A DNA stretch of 64,000 bases, taken from the NCBI GenBank assembly GCA_963965975.1, contig OZ014425.1:3485501-3549500 (forward strand), in the 5' to 3' direction. Within the stretch, counting starts at the first letter, position 1; every line of letters starts with the position of its first letter. The translations under genes were made by a program, and so were the position numbers. Below are positions 49,744 to 62,158 of the stretch, one piece after another. The notes under the pieces are model-generated. The model did not search any database and was not told the origin of the DNA. It saw nothing but the letters and a program-made list of their open reading frames with translations. Origin of the DNA: Xestospongia bergquistia. Lineage: Eukaryota > Porifera > Demospongiae > Haplosclerida > Petrosiidae.

Positions 49744-50673
49744 ATGGGCGTGTTAATTATTTTTAACCCTTTATCAACTGAATACTTGAGTATGTGGCTG
49801 TTTAACTATGTTCCTGTGTTAGAAGGCAAAGTAGCTACTATTACGTTCATTGTCTCTGCTCTCTCGTTGATTCTCCTTACAAGTCATGTGACCCTTCTCT
49901 ACGTTATTTTATTAGAGTCTACCTACATCCTCATTCTCTTACTACTATGGCGATATATACAAATGAGTCGTGTTGTCCTTTTGTCCCATTTACTGGGTAT
50001 GTTATTTGCAGTGGGTATGTTCATAGTAAAGATACCAGGTGATATACGATACTTGGGTGTCTACTTAATGGTACTAGCATTCTTCCATACATCAGAGTAT
50101 GTAGTTACAGCAATACATAATCCTAACACACTACGACTTGACTCCTTTCTCTTAAACCATAGTAAAGAGTATGGCATTGCAGCAGTAGCCAGTTGGGTGG
50201 AATATGTTTTAGAATACATGTACTTGCCATGGTTGAAGTCATACTGGTACATCTCTTGGTTAGGCATCATCTTGGTATTTGGAGGTGAAGTATTTCGAAA
50301 GGTAGCCATGTTGACAGCTATGTCTAATTTTACACACAATGTACAGTATTATAAACGTTATAATCATAGTCTGGTAACTCATGGCGTTTATGGACTTGTT
50401 CGTCATCCTTCTTATGTGGGATGGTTCTATTGGAGTATTGGTACTCAATTTCTGTTGTGTAATCCAGTATGTGCTGTGTTGTATACCATAGCTGCATGGA
50501 TGTTCTTTAAAGATAGAATTGAAGTTGAGGAGGAGTGTTTGGTGGGTTTCTTTGGAAGACAATATCTGGAGTATCAGAAGAATGTTGGAACTGGTGTGCC
50601 ATTTATTCAAGGATTTGTGTCCAATACAAGAACAGTTAAAGCACAAACATCAGATCCTATTCAAGTCCAATAG
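49744..50673 (+). CDS. ICMT: Protein-S-isoprenylcysteine O-methyltransferase
   Basis: Single-exon gene, 309 residues, near the family length (about 280-290). It methylates the C-terminal prenylcysteine of CaaX proteins such as Ras at the endoplasmic reticulum membrane. Several hydrophobic segments occupy residues ~20-120 and 165-185. The C-terminal catalytic part has the family signature: RKVAMLTA, NFTHNVQ, HSLVTHGVYGLVRHPSYVGWF and EVEEECLVGFFGRQY. The start at 49744 or the Met at 49792 (MWLFNYVP) are both possible; the first is given because the frame is open, but the upstream overlapping ATG argues for leaky initiation or the second Met. Intronless, unlike its neighbours. It is followed by 266 bp of AT-rich spacer. 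Confidence 0.93.
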   Translation: MGVLIIFNPLSTEYLSMWLFNYVPVLEGKVATITFIVSALSLILLTSHVTLLYVILLESTYILILLLLWRYIQMSRVVLLSHLLGMLFAVGMFIVKIPGDIRYLGVYLMVLAFFHTSEYVVTAIHNPNTLRLDSFLLNHSKEYGIAAVASWVEYVLEYMYLPWLKSYWYISWLGIILVFGGEVFRKVAMLTAMSNFTHNVQYYKRYNHSLVTHGVYGLVRHPSYVGWFYWSIGTQFLLCNPVCAVLYTIAAWMFFKDRIEVEEECLVGFFGRQYLEYQKNVGTGVPFIQGFVSNTRTVKAQTSDPIQVQ

Positions 50674-50939
50674 TTCACTAATAGACAATCTATTAAATCT
50701 TTTCATTTTACTAACATGACTACTATATACCTTTATGTATTTGAGTATAGTTTTATGAAATAATAATTATAGTCATAACTTGATATTCATAAGCTTTGCT
50801 CTTTCATTCAATGAAGTAGCTGTTTAACAAGCAACGAGGCAAGACAAAAATATGCTTATATAGCTATATATATTAATTTTGCATTTGTTTTGTTTTATAA
50901 TTATAGTTATTTTTCGCCCCTTTTATATATATATACAGA

Positions 50940-53900
50940 ATGGGTACCCTTCACAGGTCTATGGTAACCCTATTTGCTATAGCTATCGTGGCCTCATTTA
51001 CCTTACCAGCAAGCAGCCAACAATTACCATCTTTCTCGTCGTGTCAAAACCAGTCGTTGGATACGTGCAACTCGCTGGTCGTCGACATCTTTATAGATGG
51101 CTGCAACACTTCACAATGCATCCAATGTTTGATAGACTGCAACATAGTGACTCCGAGTCCGGTAACTACACCTCCAGCAGTTCAATGCCCGTCGTATGAC
51201 TGTATATCAGGTTTATGTAGTCCGTACTATATTCTTGAACAGTTAGTGCAGAATGCTTCCTGCCAGGATACATACAGTCAAGAATATTGCTCATACTGTG
51301 AGATATGTTTCTCATCACTTTTTCCTCCATCAAGTGGTGGTGGTGGCAGTGGTAGTGGATTAGGAAACTTGTGTGATTCAAGTTATCTCATCTTATTCTG
51401 TCGTCTGTTACCAGATGATGTCGATACCTGTGTTAGCCAGTTTGGTGGACAGGTATGTAACTATTGCCAGTCAGTTACTACTACATGTGGATCATTGTCT
51501 ATTAATAATCTTACAGCAACACAAATTAGCACACTTTGTGAATACCACACTTCTCTTTGTCTTGTGTATGGATCAGAACCAGGTTGCTCTCACGATCCAT
51601 TTAATGCTACAATATGTGCATATTGTGATTATACTGTTGCTAATGGTCTGTGTCCAGCTTTACCAAACTGTTCCAGTGACATTGGCTTAGTCTGCCGTCT
51701 CCTGAATTATGATTTACTCGATTGTTACACTCGATACTACCCAGATACTTGCATTGAATGCTCTTTTAATTTCTATTTGTGTGGCTCGATACCACGAGGA
51801 AGTTTTACTTCATCTGAAATTAGCCTTGTTTGTAACTCAAATACTGCTACACTCTGTCCTGCTGTGTTATCTGTTCCTCAAAGTAACTGCTTGTCATCAT
51901 ACTCTGCATACAATTGTACATATTGTCATGCAACTCAAGACATTTGTACATATGTAATACCAAGTAGTGGTAGTGGTAATTTACCTATTTCCTGTAGTTC
52001 TGATTACGCTTCTGGGTGTGCTCTCAATACCACTTTCTTTCCATGCTCCATTCTCTATGGTACAACATACTGTTCTCAATGCCAAGATGTTGTTCAAGCT
52101 TGTCAAAATAATCGTTATCCTGATGGCTACATACCTCCACTTTGTGGCAATTCAGTGTTCGTATCAATTTGTACTTCAGTAAACCAACTAAATTGTTTTA
52201 GCCAATTGTCATTCTATGTGTGTACTATTTGCACTGCCACTGTAACCAATTGTCAACCTTCAGCTGATCTTAACATTGGCTTAAACACTCTGTGCTCAAC
52301 AGAAGCTTTTGCAGTTTGCAATGTAATTTACTATGCTAGGAGTAATTGCTCATCTAGTCTTCAAGAAAATGACTGTCTCTTTTGTCAAGTTCAGGCTCTC
52401 CTGTGTGAAGGCTATAGTGGGAGTGGCATGTCACCTGGAAGTGGTTTTACTACACCAACAACACCAAGTGGAAATGGTAGTCTTTCATGTTCTGAGGCAT
52501 TCCCACTATTTTGTCGACTAATTGATCCATCTACATGTATCTCAACCTATGATCTTACAACATGCCAATACTGTCTGATCTTTATTATATCATGTGGACC
52601 TTTAACAATAGACCAATTGACATCTGCTGACATCAACACTCTCTGTGCTGCCTTCAATCATGAATGTCCACAATTGATTGCCAATGCAGCTACATTGTGT
52701 TCAATCCCAAACAATACTTTAGCTTGTGACTATTGTCTAGGAACTCAATTGTATTGTAATGACAATGATACTGGAAGTGGTGGAAATCAATGTACCACCT
52801 CAGAAAGTCTGTTCTGTCGATTGATAGCAAGCAATTCAACAAACTGCTATGCTAAATATTCTAACTCACTTTGCTCAGGTTGTGCTAATGTCGTTGGAGT
52901 TTGTGGAACGATAACACTTGGTGAGCTTTCTCCTGGTGATCTCAGTGGGCTGTGCACTCACTCAAGTTATTGTGTATCTGTAGAACTCAGCCCACATCTC
53001 TGTGGAACATACATTGAAAACAGTACATGTGATTATTGTCTTGCTATCAACGATATCTGCACTATGGGTAATGAGTCAATTTGCAATGATTACAATATAA
53101 CATACTGTGCTGATTTCTACCTGTACTGGCCTTGTTATTCACTTTATGGATATCAGTTTTGTGAACTCTGCAAGGGTGTTGTTGATGTGTGTCCAAACCT
53201 ATCCTTTAGGCCCAACTTTGTACCAGACTCCATATGCCAAGACAGTGGGTATCTCTCTGTTTGCACTCAATTACTTAAAGACAATTGTGTTGATACATAC
53301 GGACAGAGTCTCTGTGATTACTGTTCTCTGGTGAACAGCACATGTCCCAGTGTTGCTCCTGACATTGTCACGATGACACTATCGAGCATCTGTAATGAAA
53401 CATTTGGAACCTGTACACAGCTACTTGCATCAGTGCCAGCTAATGAATGCAATTCTACATACACACCTTCAGATTGTGCTTTCTGTACCTTTCTAAGCTT
53501 ATACTGTCCTGATAATTCTAGTTCAGGTAGTGGCAGCTCTGATCAATTACCCTGTGCAGATGAATTTATATTCTTTTGCAATGCAATCACTGTCACACAG
53601 AATTGTTTGAATAGCTATTCGACAAGAACCTGTCAAGAATGTCAAATGTATTTAGAACGATGTATTGAAGGAAGTGGTACTCCTGTCATAGATAATGGTG
53701 CAGTAGTGGATTATTGTGGCTCATCATACAACTTGCTCACATGTGGATCACTTCCAATTGGTCCTGGCTGTTATATTTTCTTACAACAAGATGATGACTT
53801 AATTATTTGTGACTATTGTAGTTTCTTCTCTGGTCTCTGTCAACAACAACTTTGTCAACAAAGCTCACTTGTTCAGCAGTGCTATAATCTCATTTCAATT

Positions 53901-56551
53901 GGATCTACTCCTGATCTTTCTTATATTGGTAACATAACTGGTGAGACTAACCAATGTCTGCCCTGTTCTCTTATATATAGCTTATGTCCAAGAGTTATAA
54001 GCAGTGGAGGTGGATCTGGTAATGGAACAGGTTCTGGTACTGCACAGGGATCTGGGAGGAGGCCTATAATTGGTTCTGGTAGTGGGGCAGTGATTGGTCC
54101 TGGGAATGGAACTGGTAGTGGGGCAGCGACTGGTCCTGGGAGTGGTGGTGGAATTGGATCTGGGAGTGGACGCACAGGTGGTTCTGGGTCTGGAGGTGGA
54201 TTTGGACCGATAACTGGATCTGGAAATGGATCTGGTCTCGGAAGTGGCTCTGTTTCTGGAGGAGGAGGTGATGGTTCTGGAATTCCAAGCAGTTCAGGAA
54301 GTGGTACAGGAATTGGTTCAGGAAATGGGGCAGGAACTCGACCAGGAACTGGTTCAGGAACAGGAACAAGTTCAGAAAGTGGGATTGGTTCAGGAGGTGA
54401 CAATAGTGTTGCTACTTCTTTAACATCATCCACACAACAGTCAATAACAACCACCAGTGTTAGCTCAACTATTATTATATCTAGCACGTCTACAAGATCT
54501 ACAACATCTACTACTTCCACTCCATCTAGAACAAGCACAACACTCACACCAACACCAACAGAATCTCCAACAATCCCAGTAAGAGAATAATTATATAAAT
54601 ATCTATCTATCTATCATTTATCTATTCTCTACATAGACTGTAAACACTGCTAATGTTAATGACTTAACATCTGATGAGAGTGAGAATTCAGTCACTTTAG
54701 TCTTCAACGGATTAACAGTATGTTCAAATAAGATACTTTATGTGTGTATACACGCTGTCAGTATTATAGTACATAGTCATTTATTTATAAATGTCCACAT
54801 GTCATATATGCCCTTTGAATAAGCATACTTCTGCTTTTTGCTCTATTGTTCAGTACATACAAGATTTAACCTGCAAACATGACATTATTTTTGATCATCT
54901 ATAATGACAAACATAGTCTGTGCAATGATTATGACGCCATTTATGGTAGCACTTTGTGTGGCTGAACATACAAACGATAGTATTCATTATCAATGATAAT
55001 CATACTATTCCACTACCCCCACCTGGACTTGATCCTCCCCTTATATACACATTATATGTACACCATTCAACCACCCATCTGCTCATGTGTCTGTAATATG
55101 AAGACATGATATATAGGTGGAAAAATCTTGTAGTCTGGCTGGCTTGCCAGAGAAGGGTCTGATACAACAGTATAGCAATGTTTGTTCTTGCTACACAACA
55201 ATTTGTATACTAATTAAATATTACTTGATTTTGTTGTGTCATGAACAATAAAAATTGTTATACTTTCCAACATTTCAAGGTTGATAAGAATTAAGGCAAT
55301 GTAATATAATCTACTTACACATAAAACCATTACTTACAAAACATATCAGTTTCCACGGGCTGCATTGAACAAACCTTGCTATCACCTTGTACCAGACTCC
55401 CTCCACCCTTTTCTATGTAATAGATTGTATTCAACACATACATTTATAATTTAGCACTCATTTTTTTCAACATTTCATTTATCTCATGTACATAGGTTGA
55501 CCAGTTCTTGTCAAGAGTATCAGAGTTTATAAAGGTACTTGTATCACTCCTCAACAACATACTGTCATCATCACGTCGCCGCCAAGTCAATCAAGTCACA
55601 GCTGATGATATCAAAATCATTTCACAATCCGTGAAACAGCTCAGTAATGGACAGCTTGAAATAGCATTCTTTGTTCGCTCAAGGTCTGGTAATGTTATTA
55701 TGGGAGATACAGTAATACAAGCAGTCAGATCTGATGAAGATAGTCTAGCACAATCTGTAAGTGTGTAAGCGATAAGATGCATATCATGATTTAATGAATT
55801 TTTTTGCTATATTGTCACTATTGAGTATAACGTTTGTTATAATATAATTTGCATGAGTTGGCTAATAGATTATTACAATACAGATAACAGTAAAAACTGA
55901 GGCAATAGCATAGTAATGGTGACAATGATAGAGTGATACTTAATATATAATTTAGTCTACAGAAGTTGATACAATAGTAATAGTGACAATGATGGAGTAA
56001 TATTTGTGACATGACTGCTTAAAATAACCATCTAGTGTAAAAGTTAATCATTAACATAATCTAATTAATATTAGGTTGGTTCAAACGGAGTTGCTAATAT
56101 CACAAAAGGTCTTCCTTCTGACCTTACTCAAGCACCAACAACAGTGTCCTCTGGACTCTCTGATGGTAGTATTGCTGCCATAGTCATTGGTATTCTTGTT
56201 ATTATCATTATTGTCCTCTTCTTTGTTGGAATTGTTGGTTGGTATATAGCATCACGAGGAAAAAAGGTAAAGTACATTGTCAGTCATCGGGAATCTCATC
56301 TCAGTGAACCACACTATGTTCAAACTGCACAAGATAAGAACAGAACAGAGAGTGTGGCTTTACAGGAAGCTAGTACTGGAGATGCTATTATGACTTATAA
56401 AAATACCAATATTGAAGAGGATGATGCTTCCAAATCCAAGCAACAGTTGGAAGATGAATCTGGTGACACAGAAGAGAAGATGGGGGAGGAAAAGAAAATG
56501 GAAGAGAAGGAAGAGGTTGTTGGAAGAGAAAGACAAGATACGTATTTATAA
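50940..56551 (+). CDS. Large Cys-rich single-pass membrane protein
   Basis: Exons 50940-54578, 54637-54717, 55496-55756 and 56075-56551, all phase 0, give 1485 residues. A signal peptide (VTLFAIAIVASFTLPASS) is followed by about 1000 residues of a repeated Cys module of 90-100 residues. The pattern in most units is C-x5-8-C-R-L... C-x3-Y... C-x2-C-x7-C, then a second C...C-x2-C half. A Gly-Ser repeat stretch (54000-54410), a Thr/Ser-rich mucin-like stretch, a ~90-residue alpha/beta domain that may be SEA-like (55496-55756), a strong transmembrane helix (IAAIVIGILVIIIIVLFFVG) and an acidic tail follow. The tail ends in T-Y-L, a class I PDZ ligand pattern. Many N-x-S/T sites fit a secreted, glycosylated ectodomain. 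I do not recognise the Cys module. The role is probably cell-surface; adhesion or sensing is a guess. Confidence 0.85.
54000..54410 (+). repeat. Gly-Ser coding low-complexity stretch
   Basis: Short degenerate GGTTCTGG/GGAAGTGG-like units encode about 130 residues of Gly, Ser and some Thr/Pro. The same composition creates long open frames in the other frames and on the - strand, which are not genes. Confidence 0.9.
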
Positions 56552-57045
56552 AGTCCATGATTATTGTTGGTCTCTCTAAAAATTTAATTTGCATCTTCTA
56601 TAGTTTTAGTTTTAGTATTAGACATAGTGATGTATTTTGATCTACTATTATTATAATAATAATTGTGATGAATATACTAAGTTTAACCTTTGATGTCATG
56701 GTTCAAGAATTACAGTAGAATTTAACCAAATATGGTAATATATACTCCAGTGAGAAGAGCTTGTTAAATGTCATATCCCAAAATTTGAATTAACTGAAAA
56801 TAATTTTCTCTAAAAAGACATCATAGTAGAAATTTTCATCCTAACACCATAAATACTAAGGACTGTTGTATCATACATTATAAAGAGGATACTAAACTAG
56901 TGAAGAAAACACATGTACACACTTACAATACATGTACATATGATATATATATATATATAATCAAATCAACAAAAGCACACAAATTTCCTTAAAAGGAATT
57001 AAATCTAGGGCTAAGAACATAAAGGCGGAGTTGCAATGGGTGTGG
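56552..57045. other. Intergenic, nothing recognised
   Basis: AT-rich spacer between two convergent genes, with a short (AT)n tract at about 56940-56960. No gene or structure was recognised. Confidence 0.5.
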
Positions 57046-60000
57046 CTAATTGGATGCCACACCTTTTAATTCAACACCAAGTTTATAGCCAGCGTGTTTG
57101 TTCCAATCAAATTTTGTACGAGTAATTGGCAGTTGACGTCGAAGTGCTTTGAATGTAGTCTGACTCATGGTTTTATAGTTATCAATTAATGCACTCTAAT
57201 GATAGGGGCAAAGAGAAGAATAAGGATAGGTTACTATAAAACTAACAATTGTTTACCTGATATTCATTCTCAGATTTTTCAATGACTTTGATAATTGATT
57301 TAGCAGTGGCTTCCTCATTCTATAGAATGTAAACACAAATCTTAGAATAACAGATAAATAAACTGAAAGTAATTATTACATTTTTAAGCTTACAAATAAA
57401 GTCAGAATATTTGCATTTTATTTGATTCTCTCAAACTATTTTTAAATCAATAACGTGAGCTTGTATATTTTAAGACCCAATTATAAAAGTTGGCATATTT
57501 CAACATTAGATAATATTGAAACATGTCCAAAGCTGTAGCTAGGATGTTAAGATGGTTCAAACTAATGAAAACAATATTAAAATGCAATTATTTGTAATTT
57601 GTTCTGATTACACACAAGAGCTGAAAAATGTAGAAGCATTTAAAAAAATAGTTTTTCCATTACAGTAGCTCATAAGAAACTATTGGTTATTTTCTACATG
57701 TATGGAATTTGTCAAAAAGTGGCTTTAACTAGTATTATAACAGACCAGCTCAATTTAAAGTGGTTGCTAATGTCATAACTTACACCAGAGTTAAATGATT
57801 CTTTGAAGTCTTTGAATGATACCAACTGAACATTACCATCTTCATAATAATGAACCTGAAATTAGATAGAAACATCAGTAATAATATCAATGCCACACCC
57901 ACAATCTTCATGACTTAGGTCATACATAATAATAAGCCACACCTCCTTATTAATACATACCTGTGCTCTGACAACACCTTTAATTTCTCCTGATCCACCA
58001 GGTGAAAATGTAGCTGTCCATTCTGACCTCCAACGACCATTCCTAAAGATACACAAAGTACGTAATAATGAAATCAAAATTATGTGTTAATAACTACTAT
58101 AATATTAATATTTAATGTAATAGACAGAATAGGTCTCTCTTTAGACTAGCATTGTTAATCCTAACCATCACTGTGTGAAAGAAGTTTACAATATTGAGTT
58201 CGTGTGCATGTGTGTGTCTGTTTGTGGGTTATTGTGAAAACAACTAGCTCAAAAATGGCAGGCCATGTAGTTATTATACTGATGACATAATGGGTTCTCT
58301 GATGTTTTAAAGTATGACTAAGAAGTTAAAAAACACAAGTCAGGTCATTGATCTGAGTGCTAAGGTAAGCTAGCAGAATAGCAATCAGAACTATGTAGAA
58401 ATTTGAAATAATTTATCATTTACTAAATATATTGACTATGATCTACTTTTTGTCAATACTTCTAACAAGAAGACATAACAGTAAGTCTTACAAAACAATT
58501 GCTATGTTGAGTTATACTGTTGTTCTAAACAAATCAGTAAATTTGTTTGAAGAACACATTGAGAAAAGATTGCCCAGTAGCTACAATGATTCTCAAGCCA
58601 CACCTATCTCTCTTAATAACAATAAATCAGTGAGAGTTTTAATCTTTGTTATCACAAAATCTCTATAATCATGTGATGAGTATGTTGCCAGAATTAATTA
58701 TCACTTCCAAAGAAGTATTCTCCTCATAACAGATCTATAAAGTTTTATGAACACTCTATATATCTCATAGCCATCATCATAAAAATTGTACTTGTTGTAA
58801 CAACAGTTAGTGTGCTATGTGTGTCAAAATGATATGACAATAATATTGTGGGAGTCGGCACATCAATGTAAATTATACTTTATTACTAGAGCACAAACTA
58901 AAGCTAATCTCATTAGTTCAATAATAACTTTAACAAAGGGCTACAGGTCATAATTATAACTAATTCTAATATTAGAATGTAAGTAAATTCTGCCCACAAT
59001 AACAACATATCAATTTTCTCATGTAATGTTTGGCATTTATAAAGAGCTATTTAAAATTTCCAACAAGAATATTACTTTTCATATAATACTACATGTACAT
59101 CACAGTACTCATATCATGATATACTTAGTGTCATCTATTTATAGTTAAAGCTTACTCACCAAAAATTTTGTGGACTGAATTTATGATCTTCTAGACACGC
59201 CACTAATTTGAGTTTCCCTCCTGATGATGAACCATAAACCTAAAAAAACATTGACAAAATGACATGAGAATAATTTTACATTTACATATGACAAAGTCAG
59301 TTGTGTACTGTAAACAAGTTGTTATTGTAAATATCTTGTTTGCTAATGTATATACACTTGTAAATCAAGCCTTCAGTAAACTAGACAAATTGTTCACAGG
59401 AAATACCTTAGTCATGGATACAATAAATGATAAAAAAGTAATTTATTCATGTGACTGTTGATTTTTATGTGTAATAAAAACTTACGGTAGTAACTCCATC
59501 AGGATAATGCTCCTTACAATATGCAATCATAGCAGAATCTAATGCTGAACGAAACCTCTCAGCTGAGTCATCAACAGGAGCAGGTTGAATTTCACTGGCT
59601 TCCTATAAAAACAAGGTAATAATAAACTAATTAAGAAGGAATCTTACCTTTCGTAAGTGATCATATTTGAATGAACGTTTTCCTCTAGGGTCCAGAAATT
59701 TTGATCCCTCCAACTTGCCATGAGTTGTTACCAAAACCTGACAATAGACAGTATGGCCTAATTTATTAATAGAACTATGTTAGTAATGATTAGTCATGCC
59801 TAATAATACAATTCAAATCCATCTTGTTCAGTTTCACAAACTCTTTAATATAATAAATGTAAGACACAACTAACCTGTTCTTTGTCTACTTTAACTGGTG
59901 TAAATTGCTCTGTATTATATTCACCAAAGGCACTATGAAGGAGAGGGAGAGAGAGAGAGAGTTATTTTGCACCCCCATACAAAATGATATTACTTTGTGA

Positions 60001-60837
60001 AAAGCAATTGTTGTTTTTAGTAAACACACACACATGCAAATATTAATTATATTTCATTTAAAAACATAACTATTAATTAACTAGTACATACAAAATATAC
60101 AATATCAATTTTTTTCTATACCTTGCAGCACCATCTTTCAACAGTTTATCATTGTTCAATAATACTCTTACATCTAATACAATAAAATCATATGACAATG
60201 TTGTATAGTTTCAATATACACAACACTTGTATATATAATAAGGCAACATGTATACATACCATTAAATACTTCATTAAATTCTCCAGGAGGGGCATTCTTG
60301 ATGAAACCCGATACAATACGTACCTAAAGTAATAAACAATAAATAGGAGAGACTGTGGATATATTTACCCATTCAGGATAAAAGAAATTAGGCTATAGTC
60401 CGGCAGGACTTCCATACTCGATTGTGTGTTTGAGGTTTAAGGGTGTGGTTCAGTACAATAAATAACAGTACTAAGCAAATAGCTACTGTCATATTGATAT
60501 TACTAGATATTATAATAGGGTCATTTACATAAATAATTCCCATTAATTGTAGTTGGGCATAATAAAGTAGCTGTCATTGACAAATACTCCTTGATATACA
60601 ACTGATCAGATTTATATAATTCGGTGCTGCAACTGTGCCTGGACCTTTCAAATCTATCTACTCTACTTCTTAACTATGACATGATCATAGCATACATACT
60701 ATGACACTCACACAACAGGTAAGCCTACACACTTTTATGTCTAAATATAAACTGATATACCACTCTCAGTCCCGCCCTCTTTAAAATTCACGACCAACCT
60801 TTTCACTGTCAGGGATTGTATCATACTCTCCAGCCAT
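57046..60837 (-). CDS. CAPZA: F-actin-capping protein subunit alpha
   Basis: About ten exons on the - strand, ATG 60837 ([13 protein letters not shown]), TAG 57046-57048. The translated pieces follow the family from end to end: '[15 protein letters not shown]' (~60260-60330), '[13 protein letters not shown]' (~60125-60180), 'FTPVKVDK', '[16 protein letters not shown]', 'FKYDHLRK', '[15 protein letters not shown]' (~58020 and 59160), '[20 protein letters not shown]' and '[20 protein letters not shown]' (~57090-57190). The alpha/beta heterodimer caps barbed ends of actin filaments. The most likely alternative is none; paralogue number is unknown. Introns range from under 60 bp to about 1.1 kb (58045-59155). 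Confidence 0.93.
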
Positions 60838-61105
60838 AATGATACCTTATCTTCTACTCTTATCTTCCAGCACACGCGGGATAGACTCCACTCCTCAGTC
60901 CTCTACGAAGGAACGAGCTAATTAATCACGTGAACAAACCTAGGACATCAAATAGACCACACCTCTATTAGAATACGGGCGTAAACGAGATTTCGGTCAC
61001 TTGTTGTGAGCAATAACACAAAATACACACAGGAGAAATAAAATAATGAAGTGTTTTTATGCCATGTCACTATATATAAATAATAAATAACCAAGAATAA
61101 ATAGA
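60838..61105. other. Short spacer between the KLHL stop and the CAPZA start
   Basis: 268 bp hold the 3' end of the downstream-lying KLHL gene and the promoter of CAPZA. Both genes are on the - strand. No clear motif was recognised. Confidence 0.4.
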
Positions 61106-62127
61106 TCACATGATCACAGCCACGCCCACAGCACCATAGTGCATCTTCATGGAAGGTGCAGCGTGCCATTCTTCACGTTGAATATCATATACCTCCATTG
61201 AACTCAAATTGGCAACACCATCATAACCACCAATAGCATATATCTGGTTACCAACAGCAATGGCTCCAACTCGACCTTAGCACATAGCCATAATGCTTAT
61301 AAATGATATAATATATATCACTTACTTCGTCTACAATTCATTTTTGGAAAAGAGAGCCAACTATTTGCTATAGGATCATAAGCCTCCACACTACTAAGGA
61401 ATTGATGTCCATCATATCCACCAATACTAAATGAATGCATACAATTAATGTATGGATGTGCATAGTCTCATACCTGATGATTTTTCCAGCAGCTGCTACA
61501 ACTCCAAGTCGACATCGTTGGCAATTCATATCAGCAACAAGCATCCATTGTTGTAACTCAGGATCATAACGTTCTACACTGTTGAATATGGACAGACCAT
61601 CATGTCCACCTACAAATACATGAGCAGTAATACATGTAATATAATATGGTGAGTAATGCACGTAATATATGGCCAGTAATACATGTAATATATAGCCACT
61701 AATACAATATAGTAATATATATTGTCAGGAGTATGCAGTCAAACATACAGGTGGTACGTGAATAGCAATGTTGTTTATGAGAAATGTACTGTTTCTGTTT
61801 GTACTAGTCAGTTGAAAATTTTCAGTAATGTATTATTACATTTACACACACACACATAATATGTATATATTGTTACTATTACTAATGTACCATACATGAA
61901 CTTATTATCCTAGCACTGTGTGTGGGAGATAACGATAATATAATTAACTTCATTGAGCAGTTATAGTATACATTATAAATAGTCTCATATTACTAATTGA
62001 GGAGATATGTACCTACAGCATAGATACAACCATTTAGAACAGCAGCACCAGGAGCACTACGGCTGGTTTGAAGAGGTGGAGCCATTGTCCATTTATCGTC
62101 ATTGATATTATATCTGTAAGCAGCACA

Positions 62128-62158
<31 letters not shown>

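Noticed and set aside
53921-54547. 208-residue Pro-rich frame on the - strand
   Set aside because: Antisense shadow of the Gly-Ser coding repeat of the membrane protein.
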